Shown here: one piece after another, positions 17,848 to 25,088 of the stretch
How positions within the stretch are numbered: the first letter of the stretch is position 1
Layout of the letters: the number at the start of each line of letters is the position of its first letter
Program-made: the position numbers and the translations under genes
Assembly: GCF_038002165.1 (NCBI RefSeq)
Contig: NZ_JBBOBR010000001.1
Coordinates: 2,294,001-2,358,000 of the forward strand
Origin: Cytobacillus sp. FSL H8-0458
GTDB taxonomy: Bacteria > Bacillota > Bacilli > Bacillales > Cytobacillaceae
Reading direction: 5' to 3'
Length of the DNA: 64,000 bases
Notes under the pieces: model-generated
Seen by the model: only the letters and a program-made list of their open reading frames with translations
What the model was told of the DNA's origin: nothing
Database searches by the model: none

Positions 17848-18849
17848 TTAAATATCCATTAAATATTCCATCAGTTTTTCCTTTGTCCCTTCATCTGCAA
17901 AGGAAGCTTCCACACTATTTGTGTATATTTGTTTATAATCCTCAGCACTCATAGCGAATTCTTTCGAAACTATATCACATTCCTTTGTCATTGTTGTATC
18001 TGATACCGTTCTGTTGTCCGTATTAACAGTTACTTTTATTCCATCCCGATGGAAGTCAGAAATGGGGTGTTCGCTAAATTGGTTTACCGCTTTTGTTTGG
18101 ATATTGCTGGTTGGGCACATTTCAAGCACTACCTGTTTTTCCTTTACAAGCTTATATGCCTCTTCACAGTCTTTAATGAATACACCGTGTCCGATTCTTT
18201 CAGCTCCCAGCCATTCAACGGCCTCCAGCACATTTTTACCGATTCCCGTTTCCCCGGCGTGAATGGTGACTCTGTAGCCATATTCTCTGGCCAGCGCAAT
18301 TGGTTCAATGAATTTTTCGCAGAAGCCTTCCCCCTCGGAAGCACATAAATCAATGGCGACAACCCCTCTTCCAAGGAATTCCTTTCCCTTTTCGACGACC
18401 TCAAATGCACTTTCCACACTCATCGTTCTCATGCATGACAAAATGATATTTCCTATAATATCAAATTCTTCTTCTGCTTCTCTCACCCCTTCAATCACAC
18501 TTTGGATGATTTCTTCTACGGATAATCCCTTTCGAGTATGAAGCAGAGGGGCAAAGCGGACCTCCATGTATTTCACATTTTCCTTTGCTGCACCTTCAAA
18601 AAGCTCATAGGATATTCTTTTTAAATTTTCTTTTGACTGCATGACTAAGTTAGGGATGGAGAATCTGTTTAAATATTCATCCAGGGATTCGCAATCCAAT
18701 GGGGCAATTAGTTCTTCTTTGATTTTTTCTTTATCAAAAGAAGGCAGGCTGATGCCTTCTCTCTTTGCGATATCAATGATGGTTTCTGGTCTAACACTCC
18801 CGTCCAAATGACAGTGAAGTTCAATTTTAGGCATAATAGTAAAATTCAT
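17848..18849 (-). CDS. add: Adenosine deaminase
   Basis: 333 aa from the ATG at 18849, seven bases after AGGAGG; the longer frame to 18876 would include the ribosome site. MPKIELHCHLDGS near the N-terminus gives the first two zinc histidines, TIHAGETG near residue 195 the third His and the catalytic Glu context, and TVNTDNRT near 275 the metal-binding Asp. Converts adenosine (and deoxyadenosine) to inosine in the cytoplasm for purine salvage. The leader carries an adenine-class purine riboswitch fused to a terminator, so expression should rise with adenine. It is monocistronic. Confidence 0.92.
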   Translation of the reverse strand: MNFTIMPKIELHCHLDGSVRPETIIDIAKREGISLPSFDKEKIKEELIAPLDCESLDEYLNRFSIPNLVMQSKENLKRISYELFEGAAKENVKYMEVRFAPLLHTRKGLSVEEIIQSVIEGVREAEEEFDIIGNIILSCMRTMSVESAFEVVEKGKEFLGRGVVAIDLCASEGEGFCEKFIEPIALAREYGYRVTIHAGETGIGKNVLEAVEWLGAERIGHGVFIKDCEEAYKLVKEKQVVLEMCPTSNIQTKAVNQFSEHPISDFHRDGIKVTVNTDNRTVSDTTMTKECDIVSKEFAMSAEDYKQIYTNSVEASFADEGTKEKLMEYLMDI

Positions 18850-18874
18850 AGCTGGACCTCCTAGATTTTTTGGC

Positions 18875-18985
18875 AAAAAAAAATTCCTGATTACGAAGAA
18901 AATACATCACATGTATCTTCTTCGTAATCAGGAATTATAGGTTCCTGGTAGAGACCTCCAAACCATATTATTGGAGTTATACGAA
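18875..18985 (-). promoter_or_regulatory. Adenine-type purine riboswitch with terminator upstream of add
   Basis: Minus-strand aptamer at 18985-18921: P1 TTCGT/ACGAA, P2 CTCCAA/TTGGAG with loop TAATATGG, the conserved J2/3 GTCTCTACC, and P3 CAGGAA/TTCCTG with loop CCTATAA. In J3/1 the sequence is GATTACG, so the ligand-pairing position (C74 in guanine aptamers) is U, the adenine class. The 3' strands of P3 and P1 also form the left arm of a long hairpin (18936-18884) that ends in nine T (18883-18875), an intrinsic terminator. Ligand binding should keep these strands in the aptamer and let transcription into add proceed, as in pbuE-type ON switches. Confidence 0.93.
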
Positions 18986-19049
18986 TGAAAGTATTTCATT
19001 AGGTTTTTTAAAAGGATAAATAATATTATCTTTTTTGTCAATCACTTAC

Positions 19050-20070
19050 TCAATTTTTTAACAGCTCTTCAATATGCCCTATAGCCCGCTGAAGCCGATT
19101 CTTGTAATCGCCGCTCAGGATTTTATAATCAATATTATGCTTTCTCAGCAGTTTTTTTAAAGCCTCGTTGTTTTGAAGTCTTATCTCATTCTCTCCATGA
19201 ACCCGAAGTCCATCATCCACCCATTTTACATCCGGCTCAAGGTATAGCCAGAGATCATAATCCTGAAGCTTTGCAATTTCATCCAGTACTGCTTGATGTT
19301 CATGGTTGTAAAGGTTGGAATAGAATTGAGTCACGTTTACCTCCGTATCAATAAAAACAACTCTGTTCGCTTTTTCAATCGCCTTGATTTCTTCAAGCTT
19401 ATGGCCATAGGCAATTTTGTGGTAATCTTCCTGAACCATAATCCCATCGCAGCCGCCTAATTCTTCACATACGGTTCGTCCATATTCCTCCACATAGGAA
19501 GTGTTGTAGATTTTAGCAAGATTTCTAGCCAGGGTAGATTTACCGCAGCTCTCGGTTCCTACCACAACAACCTTTTTAACGAAATAAGGTTTAACAAAGT
19601 CAGGGATGTACTCCCAATGATGAAAAACACCTTCATTCCGGATTGCTGTTGCCGAAATATTCACATGTCCCCGATTGGGATCAATCAATTCGTGTTTGGC
19701 TTCTGGATATAGTTCATTAAAAATATCGTTATATTCATATTCTGAACTAAATACATAATCAATGCTCTTTCCAATTGCTTCTTTTATATCCCTAGCACCT
19801 TCAGCCCAATTGTAATTCTCATTTCCTTGATCGTCTTTAATTGAAATGACCTTTACATGCGGCATATCTTTTATTAATTGACTGAGCCAGCGCAAACGGA
19901 TATGCGGCGGAATATAAGCCATTTTAGATTGGTCGCACAATTGCCTGTCGCAGTTCGCTATGGGACAGCACAACGTACAGCTCGTCAACGATGGATGTGG
20001 CCTGAACTATGGCATAGACATGGCCAAGATGCAGAGGAAGAAACTTGCCTCCAATAAACCCGACTGTCAT
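19050..20070 (-). pseudogene. nadR: NadR-like NMN adenylyltransferase/ribosylnicotinamide kinase, frameshifted
   Basis: The N-terminal part starts at ATG 20070 (MTVGFIGGKFLPLHLGHVYA, with the HxGH nucleotidyltransferase motif) and reads LYVVLSHSEL before running into a stop at 19924 after 48 codons. The expected continuation (DRQLCDQSKMAYIPPHIRL) is in another frame and runs to 19050 with the kinase P-loop GTESCGKST. The two frames meet within 19940-19960; one extra base or two missing bases explain it. The intact enzyme would be about 340 aa, phosphorylating nicotinamide riboside and adenylating NMN to NAD. It follows pnuC directly (start at 20070, pnuC stop at 20071). Either a real inactivating mutation or a sequencing error; an internal restart could still yield the kinase domain. 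Confidence 0.8.
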
Positions 20071-20766
20071 TTAAACCCCCTCCTTATTCTGTTTCACATA
20101 TAGCTTCCGCCAGTTGATATAACCATAAATACTGTTGACCAGGAAAGCCGTCCACATGACTAACATCGAAAAGTCATTGCCGCCCTGTGTGATGAGAGCA
20201 CCCGCCCAAAGGATAATGGATAACACATTAACGGAAATCCACAGGAGCCATTGCTCTGCAAATCTTTTCAGCATCAGGATTTGTGCAGTTATTGAAAGAA
20301 CGTTTGTAGCTGAGTCCGTCCAGACAAAATTGCCCTCTAAATATCTAAGGAAAAACCCATATCCAATTGTAAGGACGGCGATAGATACTAATGTATAGAT
20401 CCAGCCTGTTTTAGTCAGGCTTTTAACTTTCACATCTTCCCCTTTGACATCCCGATTTGTTTTATGCTGCTTCCACAGATAAATTCCGATAAATTGCACC
20501 GGAAAATAAAACAGGGCATTGAGCATGGCTTCTCCATAAAGACCATAACCGTAAGCAATATAAGCATAAGTTAAGGTCTGAACGATGCCAAAGTAATAGT
20601 TTGCAATTTTCCCCTTCGCCACCAGCACCACACATAACATCCCGCTTATGGATGAAATCAGGCCAAGCAGTGAATCAGACCAGGCAAAGAAAAGATAAAT
20701 GTTGACCAATGTAAATGTTATTAGCCATATTATTTCAAACCGTGTCCAGTTCTTAAAAATCCTCAT
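20071..20766 (-). CDS. pnuC: Nicotinamide riboside transporter PnuC
   Basis: 231 aa from the ATG at 20766 (MRIFKNWTRFEIIW), after GGGGAGAG; the frame is open further up but overlaps nrtR there. About seven transmembrane helices; KGKIANYYFGIVQTLTYAYIAY and the C-terminal WTAFLVNSIYGYINW are typical of PnuC. Moves nicotinamide riboside across the membrane by facilitated diffusion, trapped by NadR kinase. Middle gene of nrtR-pnuC-nadR. Confidence 0.9.
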   Translation of the reverse strand: MRIFKNWTRFEIIWLITFTLVNIYLFFAWSDSLLGLISSISGMLCVVLVAKGKIANYYFGIVQTLTYAYIAYGYGLYGEAMLNALFYFPVQFIGIYLWKQHKTNRDVKGEDVKVKSLTKTGWIYTLVSIAVLTIGYGFFLRYLEGNFVWTDSATNVLSITAQILMLKRFAEQWLLWISVNVLSIILWAGALITQGGNDFSMLVMWTAFLVNSIYGYINWRKLYVKQNKEGV

Positions 20767-20797
20767 GTGAATCTCTCCCCTTCTATAATTTGGATTA

Positions 20798-21562
20798 TCA
20801 CCCTTGCAGCTTATTTCTATATACGGACACAATCGGCTGGAAGTCATTAAATCGATAAAGCTGAGCCGGCGTCTTGGAATAACGGCTTGATTTCTTAGGC
20901 TTTCCGTTTTCCGATACCGCTTTAATAAAGGGAAGTGTCGGTGCTTTTCTGAAAAAGGCAGCATCAGTCGAGATTGAAGGATCATCCAACACGGTTAATA
21001 AGACCCCCTGCAGTTCAGAAAGCACAAATTCATCAGGAAGAAAATGCTTGGCCAGTGTTGTCAGCGCCATATCTTTTTTAATAAACCAAAGTGCATCATC
21101 GATAATAGTCCCATGATCAAATGCAAGATCAAGTTCAAGTGCCGCTTCAAGCGTAAACAGCCCAATTTCAGAAGCATCATAAGTCTTTTTCCGGCTCCAT
21201 AATGCCCCTTCATTTGCGATAACATAATGTGCATTAGAAATAATCCATCCCCGTTGATCACGGCCAGGAGTATCATAAACACCAAAATGCTTTATTTTCA
21301 GCCCTTCCACTCCGGTTTCCTCTGCTAACCTGCGCTCTGCAGCCTGAAATGCTGTCTCTTCGGGACGGACAAACCCACCAGGCAGCCCCCACTTCCCTGC
21401 TTCCATATTTGGATTTCCTTCATGGTCCAACTCACTTCTTTTAATCAGCATGATTTTCAGCTCTTTTTTGGGAGGTTTATACTCTCCAACTTGTTCAGAT
21501 GTGATTGTAAAAACCGCAATATCACTTGTATATCCGTCTGGTGTAATAAATTGATTCTTCAA
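20798..21562 (-). CDS. nrtR: NrtR-like Nudix-family transcriptional regulator of NAD metabolism
   Basis: 254 aa, TTG start at 21562 behind GAGGTG. Nudix domain at residues about 15-150, with a Nudix box in which the catalytic RE pair reads RR (GFVRPE-E-...-RRLAEETGV), i.e. a likely non-hydrolytic box. The C-terminal part (about 165-250; LPDEFVLSELQGVLLTVLDD, AFFRKA, PAQLYRF) looks like the winged helix of NrtR. NrtR senses ADP-ribose and represses NAD genes. The gene heads the operon with pnuC and nadR, and a perfect 21-bp palindrome lies 20 bp upstream. An active ADP-ribose pyrophosphatase is the less likely alternative. Confidence 0.82.
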   Translation of the reverse strand: MKNQFITPDGYTSDIAVFTITSEQVGEYKPPKKELKIMLIKRSELDHEGNPNMEAGKWGLPGGFVRPEETAFQAAERRLAEETGVEGLKIKHFGVYDTPGRDQRGWIISNAHYVIANEGALWSRKKTYDASEIGLFTLEAALELDLAFDHGTIIDDALWFIKKDMALTTLAKHFLPDEFVLSELQGVLLTVLDDPSISTDAAFFRKAPTLPFIKAVSENGKPKKSSRYSKTPAQLYRFNDFQPIVSVYRNKLQG

Positions 21563-21581
21563 ATTCGGTTCACCTCTTTTT

Positions 21582-21602
21582 TAATTAACAATTTGTTAAT
21601 TA
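21582..21602 (-). promoter_or_regulatory. Candidate NrtR operator
   Basis: Perfect 10-1-10 inverted repeat with arms TAATTAACAA and TTGTTAATTA, 20 bp upstream of the nrtR start codon in an AT-rich promoter region. Autoregulation of the NAD salvage operon is inferred. Confidence 0.55.
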
Positions 21603-21718
21603 TTAATTAAAATATATTCCATTTTTTGCTGTTAGTCAAGATCGTTTTTCATTCATATGCAAAAATAAGCTGCCCATTTAATTGAGCAGCTTAAAAAGCG
21701 AGATGTTGTGTATGAAAG

Positions 21719-21776
21719 AAAAAGGTGCTCTTCCCCCACAGTCATGAGCGGAAACACTGAAGGGAAAAAACACCTA
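21719..21776 (-). terminator. Probable terminator of the BASS transporter gene
   Basis: AGGTG...CCCTTC pairs loosely with GGGGAAGAG...CACCT, then CTTTTTC on the minus strand, directly after the stop at 21786. A smaller hairpin (AAGCTGC/GCAGCTT) lies at 21666-21693. The rest of 21603-21785 is featureless. Confidence 0.45.
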
Positions 21777-21785
21777 TATTCCTAT

Positions 21786-22760
21786 TTACAACTTCACTTC
21801 AACAGGACGAACTGACTTATCCTCTTCTCTTTGAACAGCAGGTTTCTTTGACCAATAAGTTGCCAGAATCGGCCCTGAAATGTTATGCCAGGCAGCAGCC
21901 AGCACGCTTGGAAGAGCCGCCAGTGGACCAAAGTGTGCAGTCGCAAGTGCAACACCTAAACCAGAGTTCTGCATGCCAACTTCAATAGCAATCGCTCTTC
22001 GGTTTACTTCATCCTGACCCAGCACTTTTCCTGCAAAGTAGCCAAGCAGGAGTCCGAATCCATTGTGGAGCATGACGGCTGTAAAGATTAGAAGCCCTGA
22101 TGCAGCAATGGTTGCTGAATTGCCTGAAACGACTGCAGCCACAATGGAAATAATCGCCGCTACCGAAATAAGCGGTAAAACAGTTAAGCTCTTTTCAACA
22201 GCGACAGGGAAAAATTTCTTGATAGCCAATCCGAGAACAATCGGTAAGATGATGACCTGGACAATAGACATAAACATGGCAACAGCATCAACCGGCATCC
22301 ACTGGCCAGCAAGCAGCAGGAGCAGCAGAGGTGTCATGATTGGCGCCAATAAAGTTGAAACGGAAGTCATGGCGATGGACAATGGTACATTTCCCTTGGC
22401 CAGATACACCATAACGTTAGAGGCAGTTCCCCCAGGTACACATCCGAGCAATACCAGGCCTGCTGCTAATTCTGCCGGCAAATTCAACAGTTTTGCAATG
22501 ACGAAAGCGACAAGCGGCATTATAATGAACTGTGCACAAACACCGATTAACACAGGCAGAGGTTTAGTAAAGATGATTTTAAAATCGACTGCCTTCAGTG
22601 TAAGCCCCATTCCAAACATGACGACACCGAGAAGGATGGTGATATAGCCTCCCAACCCTAAAAAGGGGTCTGGAAACATAAAAGCAATAACCGATGTTAA
22701 AATAACCCACACCGCAAAATACTTTCCTGCAATGGTACTGACCGCTTCTAATACCTTCAT
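21786..22760 (-). CDS. Bile acid:sodium symporter (BASS) family transporter
   Basis: 324 aa with about nine to ten transmembrane helices. LLGCVPGGTASNVMVYLAKGN (about residues 103-123) and EVGMQNSGLGVALA (about 240-253) are the two discontinuous-helix motifs of the BASS family. Prokaryotic members carry organic anions with sodium; known substrates include pyruvate, pantoate, glycolate and bile acids. It lies 4 bp after the FAD-dependent hydroxyacid oxidase gene and faces an FCD regulator, so uptake of lactate, glycolate or a keto acid product is plausible. Confidence 0.87.
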   Translation of the reverse strand: MKVLEAVSTIAGKYFAVWVILTSVIAFMFPDPFLGLGGYITILLGVVMFGMGLTLKAVDFKIIFTKPLPVLIGVCAQFIIMPLVAFVIAKLLNLPAELAAGLVLLGCVPGGTASNVMVYLAKGNVPLSIAMTSVSTLLAPIMTPLLLLLLAGQWMPVDAVAMFMSIVQVIILPIVLGLAIKKFFPVAVEKSLTVLPLISVAAIISIVAAVVSGNSATIAASGLLIFTAVMLHNGFGLLLGYFAGKVLGQDEVNRRAIAIEVGMQNSGLGVALATAHFGPLAALPSVLAAAWHNISGPILATYWSKKPAVQREEDKSVRPVEVKL

Positions 22761-22764
22761 ATCA

Positions 22765-24156
22765 TCACGCTCCTTCTTTTGTCTTTAAGATTTTATTTGG
22801 ATTAAAAAGGTTATCCGGATCCAGGGCATGTTTGATTTTTTCCATAACCTGAAGCGCCTGACCATGTTCTTTTTGCTGATATTTCTGCTTGCCAACCCCT
22901 ACACCATGCTCACCCGTGCAGGTACCGCCCCGCTCCAGAGCATAGAGAACAATTTGTTCATTGAACTTTTCTGCCTTTGCCACCTCTTCGGGATTACTCA
23001 TATCAATCATCAGGAGTGTATGGTAATTTCCGTCCCCCACATGTCCGACGATTCCCCCAGGAAGTCCGAGTGAATCGACAGCTTCCCTTGCATGACTGAT
23101 AGCGCCAGAAAGTTCTGAAATCGGCAGACAGACATCAGTAACCATCATTTTCTTTCCGGGATAGCCATGGATATAGGCATAAGCAAGGTTATGCCTGGCC
23201 TCCCACAAGCGATTTCTTGCTGCATTATCGGTTTCAAATTCAATATCGAGACAGTGATGGTCTTCGACTATTTCTCTTGTGAAGGCGACATCCTGCTTCA
23301 AACCGGCTTCATTGCCGTGAAACTCTAAAAAGAGTGTTGGACTATCGGTATAGTTCGTTTCACTGAACAGGTTCACCTGCTTCATGGATGGTTCATCGAC
23401 AAGCTCAACCCTGGCAATCGGAACGCCTGCCTGTAAAATGGAAACAACCGCTTCAACCGCATCGTTTAATGAAGGAAAAGAAGCTCTTGCCGCCATCACA
23501 TGCTCCGGAATTCCATAAACTCTTAATGTCAGTTCCGTAAAGCAGCCAAGCGTCCCCTCAGAACCAACGAATAAACCATTCAAATGGTATCCTGATGAGG
23601 ATTTAGCAGCTAAATTGCCTGTATGTATGATCGACCCATCAGCCAGAACCACTTCAAGATCACGTACCTGATCACGCATGACTCCATATTTAACCGATGT
23701 TGTTCCGCTGGCATTCGTTGCCGCCATTCCGCCAAGCGTAGCATCCGCTCCAGGATCAACAGAGAAGAACAGTCCATACTTTTTCAATTCCTTGTTGAGC
23801 TGAGTGCGAGTCACGCCAGGCTGTACACGGACAATAAAATCATGTTCACGCACTTCGAGGATTTTATTCATCAATGAAAAATCAATTGTAATTCCATGTT
23901 CGTATGGTATCACATGCCCCTCAAGACTGGATCCCAGCCCAAAAGGAACAATTGGAACTTTATATTCGTTTGCCAGCTTCACAATTTCACTGACCTGCTG
24001 TGCCGTTTCCGGAAAAACAACCAGGTCAGGAAGACTCTCCGTATGGTATGATTCATCCCTGCCATGCAATTCTCTTACGGTCTGATTTTCAGTTACTTGC
24101 TGCTCAGAAAGAACCTCTTTTAAAGCATGCAGGAGGTTCATACTCGCTGTTTCCAT
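22765..24156 (-). CDS. FAD-binding 2-hydroxyacid oxidase/dehydrogenase (GlcD-like)
   Basis: 463 aa. FAD loop VPIVPFGLGSSLEGHV (about residues 69-84), TLGGMAATNASGTTSVKYG, GSEGTLGCFTELTLRVYG, and a C-terminal domain with GHVGDGNYHTLLMID (metal/substrate histidines) and GGTCTGEHGVGVGKQKY. This is the D-lactate dehydrogenase (cytochrome)/glycolate oxidase GlcD pattern. It probably oxidises D-lactate or glycolate at the membrane. First gene of a two-gene unit with the BASS transporter; the promoter region between it and the divergent FCD regulator has two GntR-type operators. Confidence 0.87.
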   Translation of the reverse strand: METASMNLLHALKEVLSEQQVTENQTVRELHGRDESYHTESLPDLVVFPETAQQVSEIVKLANEYKVPIVPFGLGSSLEGHVIPYEHGITIDFSLMNKILEVREHDFIVRVQPGVTRTQLNKELKKYGLFFSVDPGADATLGGMAATNASGTTSVKYGVMRDQVRDLEVVLADGSIIHTGNLAAKSSSGYHLNGLFVGSEGTLGCFTELTLRVYGIPEHVMAARASFPSLNDAVEAVVSILQAGVPIARVELVDEPSMKQVNLFSETNYTDSPTLFLEFHGNEAGLKQDVAFTREIVEDHHCLDIEFETDNAARNRLWEARHNLAYAYIHGYPGKKMMVTDVCLPISELSGAISHAREAVDSLGLPGGIVGHVGDGNYHTLLMIDMSNPEEVAKAEKFNEQIVLYALERGGTCTGEHGVGVGKQKYQQKEHGQALQVMEKIKHALDPDNLFNPNKILKTKEGA

Positions 24157-24186
24157 CCTAAACTCCTTCTTTCTTTTCCGGTAAAT

Positions 24187-24219
24187 TTGGTCAAACCAAT
24201 GTTATAATTGGTCCAACAA
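24187..24219. promoter_or_regulatory. Two GntR/FCD-type operators
   Basis: TTGGTCAAACCAA (24187-24199) and TTGGTCCAACAA (24208-24219), centres about 20-21 bp apart, i.e. two helical turns. Both fit the TNGTNNNACNA pattern of FadR/LldR-type regulators. They lie 30 bp in front of the oxidase gene and about 140 bp before the divergent regulator, and are the likely targets of the latter. Confidence 0.7.
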
Positions 24220-24356
24220 GTTAGATTAATTATACTAACTTATCAGAAAAATTCAATTATTAATTTTATTATTTTTAAGATATTGATTAATAGATTTAAG
24301 GTCTGTTACATTTAGGAAAGTAAGAGAGGCCTATTTTTGAAAAGAGGTTAAGGGGA

Positions 24357-25052
24357 ATGGCGGAGAAAAAAAAGACCTATCTGGTTTTAGCAGATAAATT
24401 GATAGAATGCTATTTGGGAGGAAATCTTAAACCAGGTGAACGGCTGCCTTCAGAAAGGGAATTGGCAGGCCAATTCAACGTCAGCCGCACAACCATCAGA
24501 GAGGCCCTCAGAACCCTGGAATTGAACGGACTTATCAATATCCGCCAAGGGGGCGGCAGCTACGTTAAAGTCTCTGATATCCATTCAAGAAAAGAAGAAA
24601 TCATCACAGCTGTCAAAGCAGAAAATCAGCTAGTTTATGAAATGCTTGAGCTCAGGCGTGCACTGGAGGTCGAATCCTCCTTCCTTGCTGCCAAAAGAGC
24701 CACTTCTGCAGACCTGGAGAAGCTGCGAATAGCATTAAATCAAATGGCTCTGGCCAAACCAGACCCGGAGTTAGGGTTAAAAGCTGACCTTGACTTTCAC
24801 ATTGGAATTGCGGAAGCCACCCATAATTCGATTTTTATTGAATTGATACATACCCTCAAGGGACATATGGAAGATACCATTAGAGCTACACAGAATCATC
24901 GCTTTAAGGATCCGTCCCGTTATGAGGATACCATGGAAGAACATAAGGAAATTTATCTGGCTATTGCTTCTGGAAATGGAGATAAAGCAAAGGAATTGAT
25001 GGAGTCGCATATTACGAAAGTCAGGGCGGAACTGGTGGAGTCGATGATTTAA
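24357..25052 (+). CDS. FadR/GntR-family regulator with FCD domain
   Basis: 231 aa. GntR winged helix at residues 10-70 (LPSERELAGQFNVSRTTIREALRTLELNGLI) and an all-helical FCD domain from about 90 with the metal-site pattern DLDFHIGIAEATHN (Asp and His) and H residues in MEEHKEIYLAI and ESHITKVR. Members such as LldR and PdhR sense lactate or pyruvate. Divergent from the hydroxyacid oxidase/BASS pair, which it probably controls through the two operators at 24187-24219. Confidence 0.9.
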   Translation: MAEKKKTYLVLADKLIECYLGGNLKPGERLPSERELAGQFNVSRTTIREALRTLELNGLINIRQGGGSYVKVSDIHSRKEEIITAVKAENQLVYEMLELRRALEVESSFLAAKRATSADLEKLRIALNQMALAKPDPELGLKADLDFHIGIAEATHNSIFIELIHTLKGHMEDTIRATQNHRFKDPSRYEDTMEEHKEIYLAIASGNGDKAKELMESHITKVRAELVESMI

Positions 25053-25059
25053 TTAATAA

Positions 25060-25088
25060 GAAGCAGGCACCCTTCAGGCACCTGCTTC
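25060..25088. terminator. Bidirectional terminator between FCD regulator and sigma-like fusion
   Basis: GAAGCAGG/CCTGCTTC stem with a further CC/GG pair, overlapping the stop region of the minus-strand gene. It serves both converging genes. Confidence 0.6.

Noticed and set aside
18308..18541. Small plus-strand frames over adenosine deaminase
   Set aside because: Shadows of a strongly conserved gene; no ribosome site.
22063..22647. Plus-strand open frame of 194 codons
   Set aside because: It lies fully antisense to the BASS transporter, has a biased low-complexity composition and no ribosome site.
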